From Melitaea cinxia (Eukaryota > Arthropoda > Insecta > Lepidoptera > Nymphalidae), in contig NC_059396.1 in assembly GCF_905220565.1 (NCBI RefSeq), positions 5,429,206-5,493,205 of the forward strand: 64,000 nucleotides of DNA, in the 5' to 3' direction. Position numbers and translations under genes: made by a program. Position 1 is the first letter of the stretch; each line of letters begins with the position of its first letter. The notes beneath the pieces were generated by a model. It worked only from the letters and a program-made list of their open reading frames with translations. It had not been told where the DNA came from and did not search any database. This document shows positions 46,788 to 58,880 of this stretch, piece by piece.

Positions 46788-47146
46788 TAATTGTGTTTGT
46801 TCACAAACGAAAAAAAATCGACTTCAATTACATAGACAAGTACTATAGCGTAAGTTGACGAAAAAAATTAACAAACGCATTAGTCGTTACTACAATTTTC
46901 GAGGGTTCCCCTCGATTTCTCTAGGGTTGCATCATCAGATCCTGGTTTGCTTATCATGGTACCACCCTCTCTTGGGATATTTATTTTCCAACAAAATTTT
47001 TTTATTAAAATCGGTTCATGAACGACGAAGTAATCCCCGAACATACATAAAATATTCAATCGACCGTATATACATTACCGTATATATATATACATTATAT
47101 ATATATGGTCGAATTGAGTAACCTCCTCCTTTTTTGAAGTCGGTTA
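46788..47146 (-). repeat. Family D element, short form
   Basis: ATAATTGTGTTTGTTCACAA start and GAATTGAGTAACCTCCTCCT..GAAGTCGGTTAT end, about 359 bp without tandem monomers; a TA-rich tract lies at 47085-47106. Confidence 0.8.
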
Positions 47147-47605
47147 TAAAGCCATAGAAATTAAGGATTCTAGTTTTCTAAGAGTTAAGTGATTTTAAGA
47201 ACTTCTTATTGTTTTGCAAGGTACTTAGCCACATTATGGAAGTGGCTGAAAAGTTTCATGTCTAGACTGGTAATTTCAAACAACTAACTCTGTTAGACTT
47301 TATAGTCGCAATAAAATAAATATAATAACTCATAGTGCGTTGGCTTGGTCGAGTTTCTTGAAACAACATTATTATTTTTAAGGCTGTATTAAAGTTGTTT
47401 TACTTTTATTTTATAGATAATATGAAATACCTACGAGTCTAATAAACCTACATAATTCTAACAATTTAGGATAAGATGCTTTCTAGAAATTATTCTAGAT
47501 ATACAATAAAGTGGAAAAATAACTTATATACCTAAGCTATTATTTTGATATATGAATACCTACATATTTTAAGCGAGTGATATCTATTTAAGTAAGTAGC
47601 AGAAG

Positions 47606-48262
47606 TTAAACGAAAAAAAACCAACTTCAATTACATCGACAAGTAATACAACGTAAGTAGACGAAAATAATTGTATTTGCTCGCAAACGAAAAAAACCGA
47701 CTTCAGTTACATCGACAAGTAATACAACGTAGGGAGACGAAAATATAGTGAAGTAAATACGCGTTATTAAAGATTACTCAAAAAGTTATTATCAGATCTC
47801 GATGAAATTTAAATATGACACGATAAACATCAGCTTTCGATTAAATTAAAAATCATCAAAATCGGTACACCCAGTAAAAAGCTGTGCGGTATAAGCCAAC
47901 GTAGGTCGACGAAAAAATAGTCAATTAAAAACGCATTATTAGATATAACTCGAAAAGTTGTTGTTAGATCTCAAATAAATTTAAGTGGGAACAAATGACA
48001 CACACCACCTTTCGATTAAAAAAATTGTCAAAATCGGTCCACCCAGTCAAAAGTTCTGAAGTAACATACATAAAAAAAATACTGTCGAATTGAGAACCTC
48101 CTCCTTTTTTGGAAGTCGGTTAAAAATTAACAAACGCACTAGTCGCTACTACGATTTTCGAGGGTCACCTCGATTTCTCTGGGATTCCATTATCAGATCC
48201 TTGAGATATCTCCTTTCCAACAAAAAAAGAATTATCAAAATCGGTTAATAAACGATATATAT
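47606..48262 (-). repeat. Family D element inserted into another D element
   Basis: The outer copy breaks after AAGTAGACGAAAA (47666) and resumes with ATTAACAAACGCACTAGTCG near 48125, exactly as in the continuous copies. The inner copy (47667-48121) has its own AATTGTATTTGCTCGCAAAC start and CCTCCTTTTTTGGAAGTCGG end. It carries about two monomers. Confidence 0.85.
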
Positions 48263-48544
48263 ATATATGTGTATGTATATCCTTCATAACTCATACATAT
48301 TGTCATGAAATACATATTTACCTACAAATTGCTCAAACCTCAAAAATACTATTATTATATAGAGATGAATAATTTAGTTACGATAAGAAGTTTGATTTTT
48401 ATTTAGATTTGCCGTAGTTATACGAAACTTTTACATAGAAACATAAGATTATATTATCACAGATTTCAATGAATCTTAAAATCAACTTACATTCACACTA
48501 ATGGATTTGAAAAAATAGAAGTTCATCTCTATTTTTATATTGAA

Positions 48545-48880
48545 ACTAGCTGTTGTGTACAGCTAGCCCGCGACTTCGTCCGCGTGGAATTCAACAAAAA
48601 AGTTATTGTTCAGTTTGCAGAGTTCTAAAATAAATTAATTTCTAAAATAAAACTAGCCTAAGTTACTCCTTATTACATCAGCTATCAGCCAGTGGAAGTC
48701 CCGTCAAAATCGATCCAGCCGTTTCAGAGATTAGCCGGAGCAAACAGACAGACAGACAGACAAAAAATATAAAAAATGTTATTTTCGTATATGTATCGTG
48801 TATACATATGAATTTAGTAAAAAGTGGTTATTTTTATATTACTAAACAGACACTCCAATTTTATTTATTTGTAATAGATA
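48545..48880 (+). repeat. Family A repeat (copy A3, near full length)
   Basis: ACTAGCTGTTGTGTACAGCT, CCGCGACTTCGTCCGCGTGG, GAGATTAGCCGGAGCAAACA, GACAGACAGACAGACAAAAA, and end CAGACACTCCAATTTTATTT. Confidence 0.8.
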
Positions 48881-49509
48881 AGTTAGAGTAAGTACATTCG
48901 CGTAGAGTAGAAAACATTCACGTTTGTTTGATAGATAACTCTTACATAAGAATCTGAATGCTTGATTAAAATATGTATATGTGTACGACAGAAAGCGGGT
49001 TTACTAAGATAATTTAAAAACAACAATGTAATGCTATGATCATTTAAAAATGGTATAAATTCACAAATGTAATCAGAGAAAGACAATGTAGGTGAAACGG
49101 CGGTAGAGTACCTACCTACCTACCGAAAGTGTATAAAATAATATGGTCTGTCTGCATTATTTGAGTCAATGAAAAAGTCTGCCAGCCTAGTACAGTCTTG
49201 AGTCTTTGAAGTCTTGTTGTTATAAATTTAGATATATTTTTTATTTCACTCAAAAATACATACAAAATATGTATTAAAAGAATGGCAGTTGGTAAGGGCG
49301 AACTTATCTCTAAAAGAGATCTACCAATTTACCCATAAGAGTTAATGATGGTTTACCCATGGGAGTGAATTAAGATATCGGTTTAATTATTTAAATGGCT
49401 GTCATTTAAAAAAAGTATAATTAATCGTAACTTATTCACTGACACCATCAATTGACATCGCCACCCACCATTCAAACTAGACTTAGCAGGCAACCGTGTC
49501 ATTGTATTC
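48881..49509. other. Gene-free AT-rich DNA
   Basis: No supported gene or repeat. Confidence 0.45.
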
Positions 49510-49855
49510 AAAATGAAACAGCGCTCATTTTGATGTAAGATTTATTTATTAAATATGTAAGTGAAAGTACATAACTAGTATCAATATATATTATACTTGT
49601 TTATACCTGTCAACACGGTAGTTATACCAGGAAAATAATAGACGACCCACCTTTGGCATTTTATACAGGCTTCATATTGTCGGTCGGTATTAAATTTATT
49701 CTACAAATCATAGGCGAACTTTTATTCAACCCATTCGCGATTATTTTTCTAATATACTAAAATAACTACCTATAAAATAATTTTCACCCGCTAAGCAAAT
49801 GGGCGAAGTTTGTCTTTTATTTCGAATCTCCTACTATAGGTATTTTACGTTACAA
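49510..49855. repeat. Rearranged relative of MITE family H
   Basis: 49510-49586 matches the complement of 46252-46320 (GCTCATTTTGATGTAAGA core). 49690-49855 matches 46330-46480 in direct orientation (CAAATGGGCGAAGTT.GTCT, CGAATCTCCTACTA.AGGTAT). One internal module is thus flipped relative to the other copy. Confidence 0.65.
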
Positions 49856-50159
49856 ATTAATATACACTAACGATAACTTTATTGTTTAACTTTAATAATT
49901 TTTATGCATTTATAATAAGAAATAGAGAATAATAAAGTTTCGGTCGACGATATAAATTATGTTTACATCGCGTAAAAAGTATTTGGTTATACGCATCCCC
50001 GTTGCAATTACGAAATACAACCGTTTGCGTGGAGCCGTCACGGCGACATGTCACTAGTCCGCCGGCCGCCGTAATTGCTATTTGCTCCGGCCAGTGCTCG
50101 CTCACGCGATTTGTAAATATTCTTATTTCGCCACTTATAGCGTCCGTTCAATAAAATAA

Positions 50160-50530
50160 TAATAGTAAACATCCGTGCAAATGGCCGGCGGGCGGCGGGC
50201 GGCGGGCGCGGGCTCGGGCGGCCGAGGGGCAGCGGGCGATGCGGCGCGGAGGGAAAGCTTATCGATTCGCGCCCGCGCGACACACTGTATCTATCCTCTC
50301 ATCGAAGCCCGTTAGCTGGCCCCACAAAGAAAGAGATAGGTTTCGCCGACTTTGATCCTTTTGTTTTTGGGCAGCGTCCGGCGATGCGGGCGGGGGCTGA
50401 AAAATGTGAAGGGGCGCTGATTGGCCGGGCCGGCCCCGCCCCCGCGCCGCGCATGCAGCCTCCGTCAAAGCCTCTGGTGCTCAGTTCAAGGGCGGTTGCG
50501 GCGCCGCACGCTGACTTGTTTGGGTTCTCG
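50160..50530 (+). promoter_or_regulatory. GC/CpG-rich island with promoter motifs
   Basis: An abrupt island of GC-rich DNA (GGCGGGCGGCGGGCGGCGGG at about 50186) in AT-rich flanks. It contains TTATCGATTC (50259, DRE-like), CTGATTGGCC at 50418 (inverted CCAAT), GGCCCCGCCCCCGC near 50431 (GC box) and GCTCAGTTCAAG at 50479, an arthropod initiator-like TCAGT. CCAAT and GC box lie about 60 and 45 bases upstream of it, which suggests plus-direction transcription from about 50483. No coding exon could be attached downstream, and the frames across it on both strands are composition artefacts. Confidence 0.5.
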
Positions 50531-50639
50531 GTTATTTATAACATGATAAGAACAATTACCGCAAGCCTGCTGATAACGGCATCGACGAGAGGTCAATTTG
50601 CCCATATTTTTCAATCAGTTGCGAATTTTTAAGTATATA

Positions 50640-51054
50640 AAATCGATTTCACTCAAATATCTCATGATTCATGACAAGGTCAACGATAAAGAGAAGCTTC
50701 AAAGTCAGCAGTATAATAGAACACAAAAACAATAATAATAAAAAAAAAAAAAAACAATTTCGCCTATAAAACAAATGATTGAACCTATTTTATTTATTCT
50801 TTTTGCTTTTACATTATTCAACAAAATAAAAAAACGTAAAGTTTAAATAAGGTTTCTTATATTAGTATAAGTAAATAAGTTTATTGTATAATAGTTAAAC
50901 GACTTGACGACAAATATTAAAACTCAAACACATCATGATAAACTCCTTATAGTTTAGTGAAATTTTTAGTTCAATTTCCACGTAGTTTGGTACTTTAATT
51001 TTTTACCTACTTACCTGTATTTAGTAGGTACCTAAGTTATAGAGTCTATCCGCC
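50640..51054. other. Gene-free AT-rich DNA downstream of the island
   Basis: Nothing recognised. Confidence 0.4.
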
Positions 51055-51150
51055 AGCCTGCAGTGGAGCAGCGTGCTGGATTAAGCTCCTATTTTTTATA
51101 CACGGAGAAGCTATGCTAAGCCTATGCTCAGCAGTGGGATGGTACAGACT
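51055..51150 (+). repeat. Family C SINE tail fragment
   Basis: GGAGCAGCGTGCTGGATTAA, CACGGAGAAGC, GCTCAGCAGTGGGATGGTAC. Confidence 0.65.
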
Positions 51151-51210
51151 ACATATTTTGTTAACATTTTGTTGGTTGTTGTAATTGTTAAAAGAAAAAA
51201 CGATTGTGCT

Positions 51211-51369
51211 TTAGGCCACACGACTGAAGTAAAACTTCTTTAGCTCCATCTAACATATCTCCCTCTAAACTTCCTTTTACCTCACACGATCACAGTTTTC
51301 GTAACGCTCTCGTCATGTAGTCACCAGCTTACTGCTCAAGTCAAGCGTGTGTAAGGAAGTTTTACTTCA
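51211..51369 (-). mobile_element. Family E MITE-like element
   Basis: Ends TGAAGTAAAACTTCTTT and AAGGAAGTTTTACTTCA form an inverted pair. Outside the left end lies CTTTAGGCCACACGAC, which recurs with other E copies and so belongs to the element. Body: CGTAACGCTCTCGTCATG, AGTCACCAGCTTACTGCTCA. Confidence 0.75.
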
Positions 51370-52024
51370 AAAAATTATTATTTATTAATTTATTATTATT
51401 TCTTATGTATTTCTTTAATAACTTTAATTTATACTTTATTGTGCACCGCAACTACATAAATACACTTTAAACATAGATTAAGATTGTAACCGTATAAGTA
51501 CAATATTTAGTATTTCTTGCACTGCGTCCCCCGCTATATGACACTCTCTCTCATGACCATTGGTTGATTGGAAGAGATCTCTTCTAGGGATAAGTCCACC
51601 TTTGCCATCAACTATATATGTAATTTTCTGTATATTCTGTTGTTAAGTGCAATAAAGTATATAATTACAAAGGGCCGATTTATGGATCAATGATATAAAT
51701 GTTAGTACTTTATGAGTTTTTCTGTTTTTTTTGGAAGGATTGTATACAAACACATACAAATATATGTAGGTACGAAATAAGCTATACGCACCCATTTTAT
51801 TTCCAAGCGTATAATAAGTTACTTTTTGAAAAATCCAAATAAAATATTAGTTTGCAAGTAGTTTTACACTCACACTATCAACTATATATCCCACAAAAGT
51901 TAACAATGGAAATATACTATTTAAATTATTAGTTAATGTGCGTTTGTAGTATTTAGATATTTTTGTTACTGAAAGCTATGGCTATGAAGTTGAAAGTCAT
52001 TTCTAAATAAATCCATTTTATAAG
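51370..52024. other. Gene-free AT-rich DNA between two E copies
   Basis: Nothing recognised. Confidence 0.4.
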
Positions 52025-52208
52025 GAAACTGACTGACTGAAGTAAAACTTATAAAACGTAACCCTCTCTCTTTCTATCTTCACTAATTTATATCTCTTTC
52101 TCAACTTCTAAAGGCTTTGGCAAATCACACTTTTCGTAACGACCTCGTAACGCATTCACCAGCTTATTCCCCAAGTCAAGCGTACGTAAAGAAATTTTAT
52201 TTCAAAAA
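52025..52208 (-). mobile_element. Family E MITE-like element
   Basis: GACTGAAGTAAAACTT, CCTCTCTCTTTCTATCTTCA, TTCGTAACGACCTCGTAACG, TCACCAGCTTATTCCCCAAG, and the end GAAATTTTATTTCA. Confidence 0.7.
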
Positions 52209-52754
52209 ACATATATACATATATATGTTAATTGTATATGTTAATATAATTATATTGGGTAAAGAGCACGAGAGAGCGTGTTTTATTGCTTGATTAATAT
52301 CAAATTGCTTTGATGATTCTCGTTACTGCCGTGTTTATTATAAAAATAATAATAATTAAAGTAGCTTTCCTCAGAGATTGACAATGTGTCGTTATCATAA
52401 TAGTCGCTATAATTTCAAATTTGGTTATTAAATTTTTCGTGGTGTTAAAAAATGACCTTGTAATAAAAGTATAACAAATGATTTCGTATGCATGTGAATA
52501 AATAATTGTCTGGATAGGAACAAGCCATAGAGCAAAAGCAATCGTGTAGTCATACGTCGAGCATAATACTCATCGTCGTCCGTCTAGTGACCCTATGTTT
52601 TGTTATGAATTCCACAGTTAGTGACTTTGTTTCTGATCTGTATCCGTATTTAACTTTAACGCGAAGTTTTCCAAAACACATCAAGTAGAAAAGTGTATGC
52701 GTCAGGACTTTGACGATACTTAAACGCTAGTACACCTGACTCAGTCCTTTTTTT

Positions 52755-53013
52755 AAATATATTACTAGGTCAATAAACAAGCGTACGGCTTACCTGATGG
52801 TAAGCGATTACCGTAGCTTATAGACGCCTGCAACAACAGAAGCATCTCAAGCGCGTTGCTGACCCTATCCCCAATCCCTCCCACCAGGAGCTATGGTCAC
52901 CTTATTCACTAACAGGAACACAATACTAACTACAAACTGCTTGAAAACAGTCTTATTTAGCCGTGGTCTTCTGTACAGTCGAGGTACTACTCCAGACGAG
53001 TTGCTAAAAAAAC
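52755..53013 (-). mobile_element. Family B retroposon (copy B2)
   Basis: Complement of B1: AAGCGTACGGCTTACCTGATGG, AACAGGAACACAATACT, CTGTACAGTCGAGGTACTAC. The A-tail side is at the left (T run at about 52748). Confidence 0.75.
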
Positions 53014-53550
53014 CTACTCAGGAATACTGTGATTTATAGATCCGCAATGACTTTTCTTACTACTATTTAGAATAAATTTACGTTACCATTAAATTTTTAT
53101 AATTTGTATGCTGTGCCTTGCTGCACTTTTACTGCGCTCTGGAATTTTCCTTTGCTAGTACAAATCTGGTATCCTCGACTTCTTCGAGTTACGATTTTTA
53201 GTTTTACATTCATCTTATCTAATATGTTATTGTTCGACATTATTCGTTCTGTAATGCAGTTTTTAGATTATGCAATCAATACTCAAGATCAATGACTTGC
53301 AAGTTACAACTTATTTAACTCCTTACAAGTTCCTTACAAATATTTTTATACAAATCTGAGGGTAGGTTAGTACTAAATCGAGACACAGTAGGTATAACCG
53401 GTTGTACGCTTACCATACATATATATACATATTTTTAGGGCGCTGCGTACGTAGCCGTTCCTCAGTGATCGACCGTGTTCATACATAATATTTTGAAAAA
53501 TTATTTTTTAAGCAATACAAAATCTACTTTGGAGTGTACTGGTAAAACTA
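53014..53550. other. Gene-free stretch
   Basis: Nothing supported; a 63-codon frame at 53104 lacks protein character. Confidence 0.4.
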
Positions 53551-53742
53551 TAATTGTGTTTGCTCGCAAACGAAAAAAAACCGACTTCAATTACATCGAC
53601 AAGTAATACAACGTAGATCGACGAAAAAATAGTCAAGTAACTACACGTTATCAAAGATTACTCAAAAAGTAGTTATCAGATCTCAATGAAATTTATATGT
53701 GACCACATGACAAACATCAGCTTTCGATTAAAAATTATTAAA
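53551..53742 (-). repeat. Family D fragment
   Basis: TAATTGTGTTTGCTCGCAAA, AACCGACTTCAATTACATCG, one monomer with TGACCACATGACAAACATCA. Confidence 0.8.
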
Positions 53743-53788
53743 ATCGGCTTCATTATTATAAAATTGACTTCTTATCTTTGGTGACACT

Positions 53789-53791
<3 letters not shown>

Positions 53792-53846
<55 letters not shown>

Positions 53847-53847
53847 T
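53792..53847 (+). repeat. Compound microsatellite (AT)n(GTAT)n
   Basis: About 13 AT units followed by about seven GTAT units. Confidence 0.95.
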
Positions 53848-54481
53848 AAATTATATTTTAATAGAATTAAAGGCTTGTATAACTACGTACTAACGTAAAA
53901 ATCTGAATTGTAACGAAATTTTTCTCCATACAATTTTGAAAGATAAAAAAGTAATTACGTCACAATGAAACGAAGTAATAAAAATGAAAAAAAAATATAT
54001 TAAAAAAAAATAAAAGATAATCCGAGATAATATGGAATAGGTAGAATTAATTATTCGAATATGAAAACGGATTGCATCACGAAAAAACTAAAACCATCTC
54101 AAATGATATTTTGTGTAATGATTGTGACAATCCAACTGATAAATTCATGACGTTATTTTTTCCGAACATTTTTGATATTCCAGTCTCAATTTAAGCTTAT
54201 TATCGGTTATTCAGACGAAAATTATGACTTCCTGTTTAAAAAAAAAGATAAATATAACATTTCTTTACTCATTTAAACAATAAACACGTATATGTAAAGG
54301 CATTTTATCAAAAGTGCATTCCTGCTCTTCTCTGCAAGACCAAAGACCGCGCGGCTGCGTATAAAGTCTTAATAGTCTATAGTTAAGGTACACTTTTGTG
54401 TGAAATCTTTGGTGACGTAAGTAAGTAGGTAGTCGAAACAGTAGTAGATAAGAGTATTTTAAATTAAGTGATTCATTCTTT
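53848..54481. other. Gene-free AT-rich DNA
   Basis: Nothing recognised. Confidence 0.4.
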
Positions 54482-54605
54482 ATATTACGCTTCAGCCTGT
54501 AATATTCCACTGCGGGGCATATGCCTCTTTCCCCATGTAGAAGAAAGATCAGAACTTAATTCACCATACTGCTCCAATGTGGGTTGGCGGATTCTTTACA
54601 TAGTA
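54482..54605 (-). repeat. Family C SINE tail fragment
   Basis: ACGCTTCAGCCTGTAATATT, CCCCATGTAGAAGAAAGATC, CTGCTCCAATGTGGGTTGGC. Confidence 0.7.
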
Positions 54606-55119
54606 AATATTAATTCATTCATGTCACAAAACACTAGGGTTTCTCAATTTTCATAGTAGATAACTCAAAAAACATTTATTAATATAAATAACATATATAT
54701 TATCATTTACCATACCTACTGCCACATAATTTCTATTGATGTACCGATGTAAGAAATAGCGAGAGTACGTAATGTTTAAAAATTATAATACAGCATGAGA
54801 TAATATTAGTGTGTGTTGTAAGCAAATCAATAAGACTTAACAAGAGAATACGCAACTTATCATCTTTTTTATTTTATGACGATAATAACGCTTCTATCTA
54901 AATACTTACTAATTAAACTAGATACTGTACTTTTGTTACCTATGTGTGACACGCAGATATAGATGGTATTTCTGTTCTTAATTATATTAAATTACTTATT
55001 GTAGCTTACGAATATCTACTATTAAGAAAGTCACTAGGGCGAATAAAATAGATTTATTGTTTTTTTTAAACAATATCTATAAAAAATACAGAGGAAATAC
55101 GACTATATCTTCAAGTAAA
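54606..55119. other. Gene-free AT-rich DNA
   Basis: Nothing recognised. Confidence 0.4.
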
Positions 55120-56000
55120 GAGTCAAATTCCTCCGAGCTATAATGTGTAGATTATGCGGCACCATTAGCCAATGGTTGTGTACCTTAGTCGTCCGCTAAG
55201 CGACGAAATATTTAAATAGGTATCCACGATCCATCCGCGGCTATCTCCAGATAAAACGCCCCAATTCACATGCGTGAGCCGCGTGATGGATGAGTCCGAC
55301 GATCAGACCCTACCCCCCTACCGAAATTTGCCTTCCCACCCCCAACAACGGGCCCGGCCTAAGTCCTGTAGGTGATCCATTACACTGGCATTTTTGCGTA
55401 ATCCACGTTTATAAATATGAAATTGAAGGAAGACCTAGTGATGGTTAATCGACTGGAGGTCGGGGTCAACGCGTCCCTCTGGCTCAATAATTTATCGCTT
55501 AAAAAAAATTCTGTCCCCCGCGAAACATGCGGTATTTTTCGACCGCGCTGAGTAAATCAAATCACGGAAAAGTCATTGAAATTTGATTCGTGAAAAAATA
55601 GGTTTCGGACCGCAAGGGTACAGGAGCAGTAGAGTCGCAGTCGAGAACGCAAATTATAGTGATTGTAATCAATACAGTGCAGTTCTGTTTATTATAGACG
55701 GGGTACGTTCTGATTATAGATAATTATAGTTGGGGGAGGTGCGCCGCTCTGATGAGCGATTTGGGTATTATTTGCGCTTTATTTAGGTATTTATTGCGCT
55801 CGAGTGACGACGCAGATATTATGCTCGGTTATAATATGCCGCGTCCCTTGAGGGCTGCCTCCCTTCGGCTTTGTACTTACGCGGACATTGATTTGGTAAT
55901 ATTTAGAATGAGAGAATTTAAATATTTTGGCTTGCTACTTAACACGGATAATTTGGGTCAAAGGGAAAGTAAAGAACACGTTTTAGCCGATTTCGCTTGA
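55120..56000. other. Unique GC-raised island, possible regulatory DNA
   Basis: No repeat family matches. It has C-rich runs near 55310-55345, CCAATGG near 55168, and several homeodomain-like ATTA/ATCAAT sites (for example GTGATTGTAATCAATACAG at 55658). An 82-codon frame at 55752 has no protein signature. Enhancer or exon of an outside gene are both possible. Confidence 0.3.
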
Positions 56001-56066
56001 TTTCCTTTTTGGGTAATTTGCTTAACGACGATAATAAATATTTAGTTAGTATTTGAAGTACAATAA

Positions 56067-56330
56067 TATTGTGTTTGCTCGCAAACGAAAAAAAAACGAC
56101 TTAAATTACATCGAAAAGTAATACAACGTAAGGAGACAAAAAAAAAAAAAAAAAAATTATCAAACACACTAGTCGCCACTACGATTTCCGAAGATTCCTC
56201 TCTATTTCTTTAGGATGCCATTATCAGATCCTGATTTCCTTATCATGGTACCACCTTGAGATATTTCCTTTCAACAAAAAAAAAAAAATATCCAAATCGG
56301 TTCATAAACGACGAAGTTATTCGCGAACTA
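56067..56330 (-). repeat. Family D fragment
   Basis: ATTGTGTTTGCTCGCAAACG, ACACTAGTCGCCACTACGAT, TCAGATCCTGATTTCCTTAT, AAATCGGTTCATAAACGACG. Confidence 0.8.
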
Positions 56331-57039
56331 ATAGCAAAAACAATTAAAGAAATTAAAAGTAAAAATAAATAATAATCGAAGTAAAATTTAGAAGTCAGGT
56401 AAGATATATTACTTGTGTTAAACTAACATTTTTTATTCATTTGATTAAAGTTATTTTAAATTAATTTCAGTGGTATTAATAATATATCATACAATAAAAA
56501 AAGCAATTCAAACTTAGGTATGTATATATGAAAAGGCAGTAACGAATCGCGGTTGAGGGAGCTCGCTACAAACAGCAATTATCAAGATTAGGTACGTCAA
56601 ATTGATTCAGTATTACAATCCAAATGAACATGATAGGTCAAACCTAGCCATGTATACAGGGACATGTAAAATGTACCGATTTGTTAGTGGTTAATGAGAG
56701 TTAGTTTGATTTAATTGGGTATTTGCTTGTGTAAAATTGGGATGTGGAGAACAGATAATAAAAATATCTAAGCGTACTATTTGATGTAGTTTTCAGAGTA
56801 TAAAACTTGTAATACAAATATTCATATATATACATCAAAAGATCTACTTCCATATGATCAAAATCTATTATCACAAGTTTGGCTCCCTCAGAACCTATTG
56901 TCTCGGAAAATGCACCTTACAATCTCATTGATATAAAAATAGTAAATCAAATGTGTACTAAACTTTTATCAATACATCATGAAAAATATATTTAAGTAGA
57001 GTACAAAATACATTAATGAAAATATAAAATTTAATATAT
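56331..57039. other. Gene-free AT-rich DNA
   Basis: Nothing recognised. Confidence 0.4.
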
Positions 57040-58880
57040 ACAACAGAATTAGACGAAATCGTAGTGATTCTCCTAACTAACGACGCTACAATACCTGGGG
57101 GCGTATAATATTCATTAGGTGCAGGCCGGGTTGCTTCCCGGCTTAGTGCACTGATGTGACGATAAGCGCTTGTTTGGGGTTACCTCAATTCTTTCCGAAT
57201 TTTAATGCCAATTAGACTACACAATGTTGCCACAGCTGAAAGGATTGAGACCTTTATTAGTGTCGGATATTGTTATGTGCTCGTTCGTGCGGTAATTCGA
57301 TGGTCGTGGAATATGCTGATTATTAGGGTAATATTCGCCGCCCTGAGGCTTACGATTGCAATTGATGTAACTATATAACTAATTAATTAAATTAAAGTAT
57401 TAAATTGAAAATTTTGATATTCTTTTGTAATATAATTGACAGGAAATTTGCGGTGCAACGGATTAGGTAACGTTATGTTGTATACTATTTTGATACGTAA
57501 TTAAATATAATTAAATTTGTGTAAATGTGTGTAGTATTGCAGATTATCTTAGTTTTATTTTTGTTTCTTTAGTATGGTATATCATGTGAAAGGATCCCAT
57601 GTGTAAATTGTATACATATACATCTATATCGTCAACACGTTTTAAACGTCAATTTTAAATACATTTGAGCAGACAGTTGCATATCGATACGACAGTGGCT
57701 CAATCATTCTTTTCGCCTTAATGTAGCACATACATCACAACATTAATCTGACGGCATGATGGATGCTCGGATTCCCTCTAATATCAACGATATTCTGTTG
57801 TTTTTTAACAAGTGCGTATTTCTCACGATTCGTTGTAAAACATTTCGCCGAATTAATTGCATTATATCGTGTTGGATAAGTATTAATGGTTTACTATCAA
57901 GGGGCACTTACGTTCGCACCCTTCTAATTATAGAATCTCGTTTATCATAACGTAATGGCGACGTGAGTTATTGTGCTAATTATTGTTATCAGTACAAGGG
58001 CTCCGGAAAGCCGTGTACGAGTATGTGAGCGTGATATCGCTTTCTTTACTGATGGTAACTAAATTTACTATAAACGAACAATTAAAATATCCGAGTTGTA
58101 GTTTCTTTTGTTTCAGTAGCAAATGACGAGTATTATTGTTTCGCGAGTAGTGACAAGTGGTATCCCCAGTGGAGCAGTCGCCGGTGTCCGCAGGGCGAGG
58201 CATTTCACGAGCGGCTGCCCGCCTGACCTTTCTGGCTCCGGGGACCGAAATGCCATCATGTTTTCATTTTTTCTGCCGCCCGCACCGCTCACTCGACGAC
58301 ACTCGATTAATTTTTCACGGTACGCTTGTCAAAATGTGATTTAATATAGCACGCAAGGGTTGACCGGGAGCGCGCTTTGACGTGTGATGCGTGCACTTTG
58401 TTCGCATGTCCGACGAGGCCGTGGCGAATCCGTTCAGCGCAGATACCATAATAAATATAACGTATTTGTCGCTTCAATTTTACGTGTAAATTTAACATTT
58501 ACTGCACACAAAAGTGTAAAATATTTGCAATAATGGTGCTGTTTTAAGTCCACAATAACCGCCTATTATTACTTGATATTCGGCATTCCGACGCCGATGT
58601 TACAAGTGGCATTATCAATAACGCCAAAAATAGGACCCGCAATTTTCAATTTGCCGCGTCACTCCGGATTCCAATAGGAAGCGGGGATAAATGGAGTCAC
58701 ATTCCAATATGTCACATTGGCTTTTCGGCGTTCAGGATTCGGGGTTTGCGATATTTGGTATGCTCGTTCCTAGTCGGTACATACATGGCATAGTGCCCGC
58801 GCATTCCACACCCACTAATGAGATTCTAACGCACTGGCCCCTGAGATCAATTGTTGTCTTGGGATATTCAAATGAAAACT
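57040..58880. other. Unique GC-raised islands (57.04-57.37 and 57.7-58.88 kb)
   Basis: Single-copy by comparison with the rest of the window. A good acceptor-like TTTCTTTTGTTTCAG ends at about 58117, before overlapping 60-73 codon frames at 58123-58344, but no matching donor and exon could be fixed. Regulatory DNA or an orphan exon are both possible; neither is proven. Confidence 0.3.

Noticed and set aside
50038..50632. Overlapping 67-82 codon frames on both strands
   Set aside because: GC-rich composition removes stop codons on both strands; no splice sites or protein features support them.
55752..56000. 82-codon frame
   Set aside because: No domain, no splice partner, no hydrophobic or coiled-coil pattern; probably chance in a GC-raised patch.
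58123..58344. Possible internal exon after TTTCTTTTGTTTCAG
   Set aside because: Two frames are equally open and no donor with a continuing exon was found; kept only as part of a unique island.
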